From an uncultured Bacteroidota bacterium (lineage in GTDB: Bacteria; Bacteroidota; Bacteroidia; UBA7662): a DNA stretch of 12,171 nt. Positions 1 to 6,508 of the stretch are shown here, in pieces. The number at the start of each line of letters is the position of its first letter. Position 1 is the stretch's first letter. Made by a program: the position numbers and the translations under genes. The notes under the pieces are model-generated. The model worked only from the letters and a program-made list of their open reading frames with translations. It searched no databases and was not told the DNA's origin. The stretch is from the NCBI GenBank assembly GCA_903856555.1, contig CAIOCC010000104.1, positions 1-12,171 on the forward strand. The letters are read 5' to 3'.

Positions 1-142
1 CAAAACGTCGAAGGATGTTTTGAAGCAAATCTTTTTGGTGCACGGTGAACCGGACCGCATGGAAGACCTGGCCCAAGACCTGCGCAACCAAGGCTATCGC
101 GTGGAGCTCCCCCTAAGGGGCCAAGTCTTTGAACTGGATTAG
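1..142 (+). CDS. C-terminal end of a beta-CASP MBL-fold metallo-hydrolase (partial)
   Basis: Only the last 46 codons are present; the frame starts at base 2 and ends with TAG at 140-142. The visible peptide contains IFLVHGEPDRMEDLA, then a short helix, then VELPLRGQVFEL. This is the typical end of the RMMBL segment in beta-CASP metallo-beta-lactamase-fold nucleases (the CPSF-73/TTHA0252-like group), where VHGE and a following proline-glycine strand close the protein. From family knowledge it is a probable cytoplasmic zinc-dependent RNA-processing nuclease. The metal-binding HxHxDH motifs lie outside the window, so activity cannot be judged. The next gene starts 41 nt downstream on the same strand with no recognisable promoter or terminator between them. 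Confidence 0.75.
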   Translation, partial: KTSKDVLKQIFLVHGEPDRMEDLAQDLRNQGYRVELPLRGQVFELD

Positions 143-183
143 TCCCTTTTGAAACCCCTCCCTTTTTAGCCAATGAATAACTC

Positions 184-894
184 ATGATAACCCGTTTCGT
201 TCGCGGCCTGCTTTGGATCTGCCTCGGGTCCCTGGGTTCTTTGAGCTCCTGCCATCGAGGCGATTCCGACTCCCCAGCCAGCTCCAATGCCCTGCCCATT
301 TTGGGCCCTATGAAATTGGTTCCCAACGACCAAGGCGGTCAGGATACGGTGTTCATGCCATTGCCCGAATTGATGTTGGAGGATCAGGCCGGACGGCCTT
401 TTCATAGCGACAGCCTGCGCGGTCAGATTCGGGTGGTGGATTTTTTCTTTGCGTCCTGCCCCGGGATCTGTGTGGACATGAGTGCCAACATGGCCCGATT
501 GTACGCGAACCAACGGGCCCGTCAAGACAGCGTCCAAGGGCCCAAAGCCGGACCAGGCCTCCGCTTCTTGTCTTATACCATCGACCCCAACCGGGATACC
601 CGCGATGTTCTGGCCGCTTATGCCGAACGTCACGGCGTCGCTGTCCAGAGCAGGGACTGGCTTTTTTTGAGGGGGGACGAAAGCCAAATCCATCGCTTGG
701 CCGAACAATATTACCTGCTAAGCGCCGGGGTGGATTCGACCGCGCCGGGGGGATTTTTGCATTCGGGCCAATTTTTGTTATTGGATCCCAAGGGGCGTAT
801 TCGGGGACTGTACGACGGAACCTCGGCGGAAGAGTGCAAGGTTCTGGAAAGGGACCTGGACGCTTTGAGGCGTGAATGGTCCGAGGAAAAATAG
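184..894 (+). CDS. Sco1/SenC-family copper chaperone, thioredoxin-fold lipoprotein
   Basis: This 236-residue protein of the Sco1/SenC/PrrC family has a thioredoxin-like fold. The family binds copper and helps assemble the CuA site of cytochrome oxidase or acts as a thiol-disulfide reductase outside the inner membrane. The N-terminus is a lipoprotein signal: a basic start, a hydrophobic stretch and a lipobox LSSC with the lipidated Cys at residue 23. The copper-binding CPGIC motif is at residues 92-96 and the conserved third ligand is His193 in FLHSGQFLLLDPKGR. The family's DPxxDT segment is DPNRDT at 134-139. All copper ligands are present, so it should be functional. The ATG at 184 is chosen because an earlier ATG at 173 runs into a stop after four codons. 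No TAnnTTTG box is visible in the 41-nt gap upstream, so it may be co-transcribed with the preceding gene. No oxidase genes are adjacent. Confidence 0.9.
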   Translation: MITRFVRGLLWICLGSLGSLSSCHRGDSDSPASSNALPILGPMKLVPNDQGGQDTVFMPLPELMLEDQAGRPFHSDSLRGQIRVVDFFFASCPGICVDMSANMARLYANQRARQDSVQGPKAGPGLRFLSYTIDPNRDTRDVLAAYAERHGVAVQSRDWLFLRGDESQIHRLAEQYYLLSAGVDSTAPGGFLHSGQFLLLDPKGRIRGLYDGTSAEECKVLERDLDALRREWSEEK

Positions 895-904
895 CCCTCG
901 AGAA

Positions 905-919
905 CCTAGGCCGCCTAGG
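905..919. repeat. Short palindromic hairpin in a convergent gap
   Basis: Two copies of the self-complementary hexamer CCTAGG (905-910 and 914-919) separated by CCG can form a 6-bp stem with a 3-nt loop. It lies in the 30-nt gap between the stops of the converging Sco and aminotransferase genes, a normal place for a bidirectional terminator. There is no T-tract on either side, so intrinsic termination is doubtful. Confidence 0.4.
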
Positions 920-924
920 CCGAT

Positions 925-2124
925 TTAGCCGCGGGCATTGTAGGCCTCTAGGCCGGTCGCGAGGCAATCCATGGCGCGCACCAAACTTTCCTGGTCCAAC
1001 ACATAGGCCAAGCGGACCTCTTGCTTGCCCAAGCCGGGGGTGGCATAGAAACCGGTGGCCGGAGCCATCATCACCGTGGCACCTTCGTGACGGTGATGCT
1101 CCAGCATCCATTGACAAAACGCATCGCTATCGTCAATGGGCAGACGGGCTACCGCATAAAAGGCCCCTCCAGGCAGAGGGCATTGAACCCCTGGTAGGGC
1201 ATTGAGGGCTTGGACCATGGTGTTACGGCGGGCAACGTATTCGGAGCGTACGCCGTCAAAATAATCACGACCGGTATGCAGCAAGGCCGAAAGAGCCCCG
1301 GCCTGATCCAGGGTGGGCGGACTGAGCCGAGCCTGCGCGTATTTGAGAACCGTCCCCATCAATTCCCGGTTGCGGGTGATCAAAGCGCCAATGCGGGCAC
1401 CGCAGGCGCTGTACATTTTGGAGGTGCTTTCGACCACCACGGCATGTTCTTCCATCCCCTCCAGACTCAAGATCGAATCGTGTTCGAGACCATCGTAAAC
1501 AAATTCTCGGTAAACCTCGTCCGCAATCAAAAACAAATCATGGGCTTTGGCCAAGGCGGCCAGCCCTGCCAATTCCTGACGGGTGTACAGGGTCCCGGTC
1601 GGATTGTTGGGGTTGCAGATCATGATGGCCCGGGTTCTTGGTCCCACGGCCCCGGCCAGATCTTCGACGGCGGGCAAGGCAAAATTTTCCTCGATCAACG
1701 TGGTAAAAGGCCGCAGAACAACCCCACCCATGGCCGCAAATCCGTTGTAATTAGCGTAGAAGGGTTCCGGGATTAGAATTTCATCCCCAGGGTCAAAGCA
1801 GGCCATCATGGCCATCACCAAAGCCTCGGAACCACCGGTGCTGATCAAAACATCGTCGGCACTCAGTCCGTAACCCTTTTGGTTCAGCTGCTGAGCGTAA
1901 GCCTGGCGATAAGACGCCAATCCAGCCGAATGAGAGTAGGAGAGGACCTTTTCACGATAACCCGCAATACCGTCCCAAAAAGCAGGAGCGGTCGCAATAT
2001 CAGGCTGCCCGATGTTGAGATGATAAACCACGGTCCCACTGCTTTTGGCAGCTTCGGCGTAAGGAACAAGCCGACGTATCGGCGATGCAGGCATACGTAG
2101 CCCGCGGTCTGAAATTTTTGGCAT
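925..2124 (-). CDS. PLP-dependent class I aminotransferase (aspartate-aminotransferase fold)
   Basis: This 399-residue fold-type I aminotransferase would transfer an amino group between an amino acid and a 2-oxoacid in the cytoplasm; the exact substrate cannot be read from sequence. Family landmarks are intact: GQPD at 39-42, STGGSEAL at 95-102 (cofactor phosphate cup), NPNNPTG at 171-177, the cofactor-ring Asp202 with Tyr205 in ADEVY, the Schiff-base lysine K236 in STSKMYSACGARIG, and the substrate-carboxylate arginine R371 in EVRLAYVL. The start at 2124 gives the expected N-terminus (MPKISDRGLRMPASPIR), since homologues carry residues before the MPASPIR segment. A second Met at residue 11 is possible but less likely. 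The start codon directly abuts the T-run of an intrinsic terminator (2125-2156). It must therefore be transcribed by read-through, or from a promoter overlapping that terminator. It converges on the Sco gene. Confidence 0.93.
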   Translation of the reverse strand: MPKISDRGLRMPASPIRRLVPYAEAAKSSGTVVYHLNIGQPDIATAPAFWDGIAGYREKVLSYSHSAGLASYRQAYAQQLNQKGYGLSADDVLISTGGSEALVMAMMACFDPGDEILIPEPFYANYNGFAAMGGVVLRPFTTLIEENFALPAVEDLAGAVGPRTRAIMICNPNNPTGTLYTRQELAGLAALAKAHDLFLIADEVYREFVYDGLEHDSILSLEGMEEHAVVVESTSKMYSACGARIGALITRNRELMGTVLKYAQARLSPPTLDQAGALSALLHTGRDYFDGVRSEYVARRNTMVQALNALPGVQCPLPGGAFYAVARLPIDDSDAFCQWMLEHHRHEGATVMMAPATGFYATPGLGKQEVRLAYVLDQESLVRAMDCLATGLEAYNARG

Positions 2125-2128
2125 AAAA

Positions 2129-2156
2129 AAAACCCGTGCAAATGTACACGGGTTTT
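2129..2156 (-). terminator. Intrinsic terminator after the DUF1573 gene
   Basis: On the minus strand, AAAACCCGTG and CACGGGTTTT form a 10-bp stem (GC-rich core of 6 bp) around an 8-nt loop. The stem's final T's are part of an unbroken run of eight T's at 2132-2125. The aminotransferase ATG starts at the next base (2124). The structure is a classical rho-independent terminator for the DUF1573 transcript. Confidence 0.75.
2139..2146 (-). promoter_or_regulatory. Candidate -7 box (TACATTTG) in the terminator loop
   Basis: The minus-strand octamer TACATTTG fits the Bacteroidota -7 consensus TAnnTTTG and coincides exactly with the 8-nt loop of the terminator. A start a few bases downstream would give an aminotransferase mRNA with a leader of about ten bases. 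No TTG/TTTG is seen 17-23 nt upstream, so the -33 half is missing and the box could be chance. Confidence 0.35.
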
Positions 2157-2168
2157 GGAGGTGATTTG

Positions 2169-2196
2169 GAGAGATTCCCCGAAAACGGGGTCTCTC
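2169..2196 (-). repeat. Hairpin immediately after the DUF1573 stop codon
   Basis: GAGAGA (2169-2174) pairs with TCTCTC (2191-2196), and CCCCG (2177-2181) with CGGGG (2186-2190), around an AAAA loop with a 2-nt bulge (TT at 2175-2176). It sits one base beyond the DUF1573 TAA. No T-tract follows on the minus strand, so it looks more like a 3'-end stabilising or pausing hairpin than a second terminator. Confidence 0.5.
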
Positions 2197-2197
2197 T

Positions 2198-2638
2198 TTA
2201 GGGTTTGGTCACGGGGCTGGCCGCAGGCTTGGTTTCGGGAACACCGGGCTCCACTTTCTCAACCAGACCTGAGATGGTCAGCACCTTGGTGGCTTCCGCT
2301 GCGTTGGAAGTCACGGTCACTTGCTTGGTGAACTGACCGGGACGGCCTTGGGAATTGTAAACCGCTTTGATTTTGCCGGTTTTGCCGGGGGCGATGGGCT
2401 CGCGGGTCCAATCGGGGGTTGTGCAACCGCAAGAGGCCGCCACATTAGAAATAATGAGAGCTCCTTTGCCGGTGTTCACAAATTCAAATTCGTGGGTGGC
2501 TTGAACGCCTTCCTTAATCTTGCCAAAATCGTGGTTTTCGGATTTGAACTTGATGGCGGGCTTGTCTTTGGTTTCGGTCTGAGCCAAAACGGGGAGGGCA
2601 AAGGCCAAGGTCAACAGGAACGAAAAAAAGGTTTTCAT
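2198..2638 (-). CDS. DUF1573 domain exported protein
   Basis: This 146-residue protein has a Sec signal peptide (MKTFFSFLLTLAFALPVLA, likely cut before Gln20) and one DUF1573 domain, an immunoglobulin-like beta-sandwich module very common in Bacteroidota. The family landmarks HDFGKIKEG (36-44), FEFVNTG (51-57) and the SCGCT motif (Cys70, Cys72) are all present. A Pro/Lys/Thr-rich tail follows the domain from about residue 130. The protein should be periplasmic or outer-membrane facing. The biochemical role of DUF1573 is not established; the paired cysteines suggest a metal or thiol function, but that is inference. It is transcribed divergently from the E1 gene, from a good TTG-N18-TATTTTTG promoter, and ends in a hairpin plus intrinsic terminator, so it is probably a single-gene unit. 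Confidence 0.88.
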   Translation of the reverse strand: MKTFFSFLLTLAFALPVLAQTETKDKPAIKFKSENHDFGKIKEGVQATHEFEFVNTGKGALIISNVAASCGCTTPDWTREPIAPGKTGKIKAVYNSQGRPGQFTKQVTVTSNAAEATKVLTISGLVEKVEPGVPETKPAASPVTKP

Positions 2639-2661
2639 AGGTGGGATGTTTGATTAAGGTT

Positions 2662-2690
2662 CAAAAATAAAGAGACAGACTCATAATCAA
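2662..2690 (-). promoter_or_regulatory. Bacteroidota-type promoter for the DUF1573 gene
   Basis: The minus strand reads TTG (2690-2688), 18 nt, then TATTTTTG (2669-2662), matching the phylum consensus TTG/TTTG-N17-23-TAnnTTTG. An alternative -33, TTTG at 2696-2693, has a 23-nt spacing. The -7 box ends 23 nt before the ATG at 2638, so the leader would be short. Confidence 0.65.
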
Positions 2691-2701
2691 CGCAAAGTCT
2701 G
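2676..2701. promoter_or_regulatory. Operator-like inverted repeat CAGACT-N14-AGTCTG
   Basis: Perfect 6-bp half-sites at 2676-2681 and 2696-2701 are centred between two divergent promoters. They cover the -33 region of the DUF1573 promoter and touch the presumed -33 region of the E1 promoter. The 20-nt centre-to-centre spacing (two helical turns) suits a dimeric regulator, but a 6-bp dyad could also occur by chance. Confidence 0.3.
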
Positions 2702-2727
2702 CCTAAAATTGTCTTGAATTATCTTTG
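2698..2727 (+). promoter_or_regulatory. Candidate promoter of the E1 gene
   Basis: TATCTTTG at 2720-2727 matches the Bacteroidota -7 consensus TAnnTTTG exactly. The only -33 candidate is the degenerate TCTG at 2698-2701, with an 18-nt spacing. Transcription would begin near 2733, about 38 nt before the ATG at 2771. This argues against the longer reading frame that opens with TTG at 2714. Confidence 0.55.
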
Positions 2728-2770
2728 CATCGACTTGAATCCGGCGTCTTCACTCAACGCCCCCCTCCTC

Positions 2771-5248
2771 ATGAACCAACCGGACCTCGCCCTCACCTCC
2801 CCTTCCTCCACCCATCTTGATCAGGAGGAGCTCATCGGCGAAATACTGGCCGATTACCGCTTGGGATGGCTGAGCCGCCACGCCAGCCTTTTGGGCCGCA
2901 AAGAAGTCCTCACGGGGAAGGCCAAATTTGGGATTTTTGGGGATGGCAAAGAGCTTCCTCAATTGGCCATGGCCAAAGCCTTCAAAGCGGGGGATATCCG
3001 GACCGGCTATTACCGAGATCAAACCTTTATGTTAGCCACGGGGATGACCACCTTGGACGCCTTTTTTGCCCAATTGTATGCGCATCCCAGCCTGGAACAC
3101 GAACCCGCCTCCGGGGGACGTTCCATGAACGGGCATTTTGCCACCCGGTGGTTGGACTCATCGGGTGAATTTGTGGACCTAACCCAGGGTCCCCAATCCA
3201 CGGCGGATATTTCTCCGACAGGGGGCCAGATGGGTCGGGGCCTTGGAATCGCCTTTGCCTCCAAATGGTATCGTCAGCATACGGAACAAGCATCGCAGTC
3301 CCCGTTCAGCGTTAACGGGAACGAAATTTCTTTTGTGACCATTGGGAATGCCTCGACCAGCGAAGGGCATTTTTGGGAAACCATCAACGCCGCCGGGGTT
3401 TTGCAGGTTCCGATGATGGTATCTATTTGGGACGATGCCTATGGAATTTCGGTTCCTGCCGCCTACCAAACTACCAAAGAAAACATCGGCTCCCTGCTGC
3501 AAGGATTTCGAACCGGGCCGGACGGCAAAGGCTTCCGCTTTTATACCTGCCCGGGTTGGGATTACCCCCGCCTCTGCGCGCTTTACTTGAAGGCGGCGGA
3601 TGCATGCCGCGAAGATCATATGCCGGTTTTGTTTCATGTTACGGAACTAACCCAGCCTCAAGGCCATAGCACCTCCGGATCCCATGAGCGTTACAAAAGC
3701 CCCGAACGTCTGCAGTGGGAAAAAGAAAACGATGGACTCGTCCGCATGCGTTCTTGGTTGCTGGAACAAGAATGGGCCGACGAGGCCCTCCTGGATCAAA
3801 TCGAGGCCGAAGCAGCTGCCGAAGCCAAAGAAGCCCAAACCAGGGCCTACCAAGCCTTTCGTCAAAGCATCACCCCTTGGTACGATGAGGTGAACCAAGG
3901 GCTGCAAGCCTTGGCCTTGGCACTCAGCCAAGTGTCCTCCCCGGCCCTATCCTCCTTGCAGCCCCTTATCAACAACCTACAGACCGAACGCGAACCCTTG
4001 CGGCGGGACTTGATGCAGGCCCTGCGACGCAGTCTTTGGGTCGCTCACCAAAACAACCTTCATCACCACGACAACCCCGGTATTCGGGATGCCTCCAAAA
4101 ATTTGCTGAATTTGCGCAGCCGCATGGAGAGCATGCATCATGTGTTCTACAATCGGGGTCTGCACAGCCTTTCGTCTTCTTCGATCAACCACCTGAACCC
4201 CGTCCCGGCCCGCTTTTCCGAAAGCTCCCCGGAGCTCAATGGATTTGAGGTTTTGAACCAATGCTTTGATTATTGGCTGGCCAACGAACCGACTTTCTTT
4301 GCACTCGGCGAGGATGTCGGCAAAATTGGCGATGTCAATCAGGGTTTTGCGGGGCTTCAAGAAAAACACGGGGAATCCCGGGTGACCGATACGGGCATCC
4401 GTGAAATGAGCATCGTGGGTCAAGGATTGGGAGCCGCCATGAGGGGCCTTCGCCCCTTGGTCGAAATTCAATACCTGGATTACCTGCTTTTTGCCCTTCA
4501 AATTCTGAGTGATGATGCTGCCACCCTGCAATACCGCAGCGCGGGTGGCCAAAAAGCCCCACTCATTGTACGAACCAGGGGGCATCGCTTGGAGGGGATC
4601 TGGCATTCCGGCTCGCCCATGGGGATGATTCTGCATTCGCTCCGGGGTATGCTGGTTTTGGTACCCCGAAACATGGTCCAGGCGGCCGGATTTTACAATA
4701 CCCTGATGCATTGCGATGAACCGGCCTTGGTGGTGGAATGCCTCAACGGCTACCGACTCAAAGAAAAACGTCCCGATAACCTCCACGAATTTCGGGTGGT
4801 TCCAGGTCACGCCGAAATCCTTCGGGAAGGAAGCGACCTCACCTTGGTAACCTACGGATCTTGTTGCCGCATAGCCATGGAAGCCGCCGACTTGCTTCAA
4901 AACATGGGCCTATCGATCGAGGTGGTGGATGCCCAAAGTCTCCTTCCCTTTGATGTGACCGGGCTTTGCGCTCAATCCCTCCGCAAAACATCCCGCCTCC
5001 TCATTTTGGACGAAGATGTACCCGGGGGTGCATCGTCTTATTTGTTACAACAAATCCTGGAAGTCCAAAACGGATTTTCGTTGTTGGACTGGGCGCCGGT
5101 CACTTTGACGGCCCAAGCTCATCGACCGGCTTACGGATCGGACGGGGACTATTTCAGCAAACCATCGGTCGATGATGTGGTCGAGGCGGTTTGGGGCTTG
5201 ATGTCCCGTGCCGAACCCGGCTACTATCCACCCCTGCCCACGTCTTAA
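2771..5248 (+). CDS. Fused alpha/beta E1 component of a 2-oxoacid dehydrogenase complex
   Basis: This 825-residue single chain joins E1-alpha and E1-beta of the pyruvate/branched-chain type. E1 uses thiamine diphosphate to decarboxylate a 2-oxoacid and passes the acyl group to the lipoyl domain of E2. Numbering from ATG 2771: alpha part about 20-370 with YYRDQT (80-85), the cofactor motif GNASTSEG (192-199) plus DDAYGISVP (221-229), and the loop QPQGHSTSG (295-303). A helical, partly His-rich linker of about 100 residues follows. The beta part from about 490 has GEDVG (513-517), TDTGIRE (539-545) and a transketolase C-terminal domain. The canonical GDG...NN motif is here GNA...DD, an Asp/Asn swap. 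Substrate (pyruvate, branched-chain or other) cannot be decided. No E2 or E3 gene is adjacent. The frame stays open back to a TTG at 2714, but a promoter box lies inside that extension. The gene ends 5 nt from clpS, which converges on it. Confidence 0.9.
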   Translation: MNQPDLALTSPSSTHLDQEELIGEILADYRLGWLSRHASLLGRKEVLTGKAKFGIFGDGKELPQLAMAKAFKAGDIRTGYYRDQTFMLATGMTTLDAFFAQLYAHPSLEHEPASGGRSMNGHFATRWLDSSGEFVDLTQGPQSTADISPTGGQMGRGLGIAFASKWYRQHTEQASQSPFSVNGNEISFVTIGNASTSEGHFWETINAAGVLQVPMMVSIWDDAYGISVPAAYQTTKENIGSLLQGFRTGPDGKGFRFYTCPGWDYPRLCALYLKAADACREDHMPVLFHVTELTQPQGHSTSGSHERYKSPERLQWEKENDGLVRMRSWLLEQEWADEALLDQIEAEAAAEAKEAQTRAYQAFRQSITPWYDEVNQGLQALALALSQVSSPALSSLQPLINNLQTEREPLRRDLMQALRRSLWVAHQNNLHHHDNPGIRDASKNLLNLRSRMESMHHVFYNRGLHSLSSSSINHLNPVPARFSESSPELNGFEVLNQCFDYWLANEPTFFALGEDVGKIGDVNQGFAGLQEKHGESRVTDTGIREMSIVGQGLGAAMRGLRPLVEIQYLDYLLFALQILSDDAATLQYRSAGGQKAPLIVRTRGHRLEGIWHSGSPMGMILHSLRGMLVLVPRNMVQAAGFYNTLMHCDEPALVVECLNGYRLKEKRPDNLHEFRVVPGHAEILREGSDLTLVTYGSCCRIAMEAADLLQNMGLSIEVVDAQSLLPFDVTGLCAQSLRKTSRLLILDEDVPGGASSYLLQQILEVQNGFSLLDWAPVTLTAQAHRPAYGSDGDYFSKPSVDDVVEAVWGLMSRAEPGYYPPLPTS

Positions 5249-5253
5249 GCGCC

Positions 5254-5544
5254 TTATCCTTCGATGGCTGCGCTCAGGCCTTGATCGCAGAGAGCGGTTT
5301 GGACCGGCAACAACTCGGCATAGGTTCCTTGTTTGACGGTGCAACGCCCTTTGAGGTGCACAATCCAAGCGCATTGCTCGGCTTGCTCCGCCTCGTGTTG
5401 GCAATAGTGCATCAGACAGCGAATTACATGATCAAAGGTGTTGATATCGTCGTTGTAAAGAACTAGTTTTTCGCCTTCGTCCTCTTGCTCAAGCAAAACC
5501 GGAAGCGATTGCTCTTTTTCGCGGGTGAGCGGCGATTGAATCAT
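5254..5544 (-). CDS. clpS: ClpS, adaptor of the Clp protease (N-degron recognin)
   Basis: This 96-residue adaptor binds proteins with destabilising N-terminal residues and hands them to the N-domain of a ClpA/ClpC-type unfoldase. A variable, acidic N-terminal tail (about 1-25) precedes the core. The core has LVLYNDDINTFDHV (27-40), whose NDD (31-33) matches the acidic pocket that binds the substrate amino group. IVHLKG (61-66) carries the conserved pocket His63, and QGLSAAIE lies near the end. The position of the gating Met in E. coli ClpS is Phe here. The ATG at 5544 is preferred over one at 5589 because it overlaps the prmA stop as ATGA, implying translational coupling. It is the last gene of the clpC operon, and its partner clpC is the first. 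Confidence 0.93.
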   Translation of the reverse strand: MIQSPLTREKEQSLPVLLEQEDEGEKLVLYNDDINTFDHVIRCLMHYCQHEAEQAEQCAWIVHLKGRCTVKQGTYAELLPVQTALCDQGLSAAIEG

Positions 5545-6506
5545 AAGCCTTCCCTCTGGCCACTTTGGACCAACAACAGCGTGGTCCATCGGTTCATCTC
5601 AGCCTGCGCCATGGGCTCCAAACCCAAGGCGGCGGCCCGCTCCAAAAGGACCCCGGTATCTTCGGCATAAAAGCCACTTAGCCACAATTGCCCCCCTTCC
5701 TTGAGCCTTTGGACATACAGGTGCATGTCTTCCAACAAAATGTTACGATTGATATTGGCCAAAATCAAATCGACTTTGGCTTCTTTGGACAGCGCCAAGG
5801 TTTCGGCATCACCTTGCTGCCAAAGGCCCTCCACCCCGTTGCGCTCCGCATTTTCGGCGGCATTGGCGGCCGAACCTTCTTCGATATCCATCCCCCAGAC
5901 CCATTCGGCCCCCAGGCGCTTCGCCAAGATTCCCAAAATTCCCGTCCCACAACCCATGTCCAAGACCCGAAGGCCCACCGGCAAAAAAGGAGTCTTGTTA
6001 AGGCCATCCCAACGCCGGGTTTGAACCGGTTCGCCCGGAACACCCTCCAAGGCAGGAGCTCCCAGCAACCACCAACACATCATCATGGTGGTGGGATGAT
6101 GCCCTGTACCAAAAGACATACGAGGCATCACGATTAATTCGTGCGCTACATTCTCCAACGGTTCATGAAAGGGGGCGCGGATTCCAAAATGCCTTCCTAA
6201 CAATACAGGCTCAAAACGGGATTCCCATTCCTTGTTCCAATTCACTTCTTCGAGGGCATGGGGTTCTTCGATGCCTAGAATCCAGTCCGGAAACTGTTCC
6301 AGAAGCCATTCCTGGCATCCTTCGCGAACCTGGCCCTGACGCCCGTAGGCCTCCAATGTCCAACCCTGTGGGGCCGTGTCCGTTCCCTCAAGGGTTGGTT
6401 CGAGCATTTGAAAAGAATCGTAACCCCACTCGGCCATTTCGGAAGCCAAGGCTTCCGCTTGTTCCTCGGAGTTAACCCGGATACGCCATACCAAGAAAGG
6501 CTGCAT
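5541..6506 (-). CDS. prmA: PrmA, ribosomal protein L11 methyltransferase
   Basis: This 321-residue SAM-dependent methyltransferase should methylate ribosomal protein L11 in the cytoplasm. The N-terminal substrate-binding domain (about 1-115) includes NWNKEWE (89-95). The family signature MSFGTGHHPTT is at 130-140, the SAM-binding motif LDMGCGTGILGI at 182-193, the acidic motif GMDIEE at 205-210, and NINRNILL at 251-258. Residues about 150-178, between the signature and the SAM motif, form a Pro/Gly-rich insertion longer than I expect for this family, which helps explain a length above the usual 270-295. ATG 6506 is chosen because it lies 2 nt after the tpiA stop; the frame remains open further upstream but only inside tpiA. 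It overlaps clpS by 4 nt. Confidence 0.93.
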   Translation of the reverse strand: MQPFLVWRIRVNSEEQAEALASEMAEWGYDSFQMLEPTLEGTDTAPQGWTLEAYGRQGQVREGCQEWLLEQFPDWILGIEEPHALEEVNWNKEWESRFEPVLLGRHFGIRAPFHEPLENVAHELIVMPRMSFGTGHHPTTMMMCWWLLGAPALEGVPGEPVQTRRWDGLNKTPFLPVGLRVLDMGCGTGILGILAKRLGAEWVWGMDIEEGSAANAAENAERNGVEGLWQQGDAETLALSKEAKVDLILANINRNILLEDMHLYVQRLKEGGQLWLSGFYAEDTGVLLERAAALGLEPMAQAEMNRWTTLLLVQSGQREGL

Positions 6507-6508
6507 CC

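Noticed and set aside
353..1117. Minus-strand open frame of 254 codons across the Sco gene and aminotransferase end
   Set aside because: It is Arg/Pro-rich with no family features and conflicts with two well-supported genes.
3344..3436. E1 as an inactive pseudoenzyme because GDG is missing its Asp
   Set aside because: The partner Asn has changed to Asp at the right spacing and the other cofactor and beta-half motifs are intact, so compensation is more likely than loss.
3977..4900. Minus-strand open frame of about 307 codons inside the E1 gene
   Set aside because: It lies wholly antisense to a clear enzyme-coding region, has no recognisable domain, and is explained by codon bias in a GC-balanced gene.
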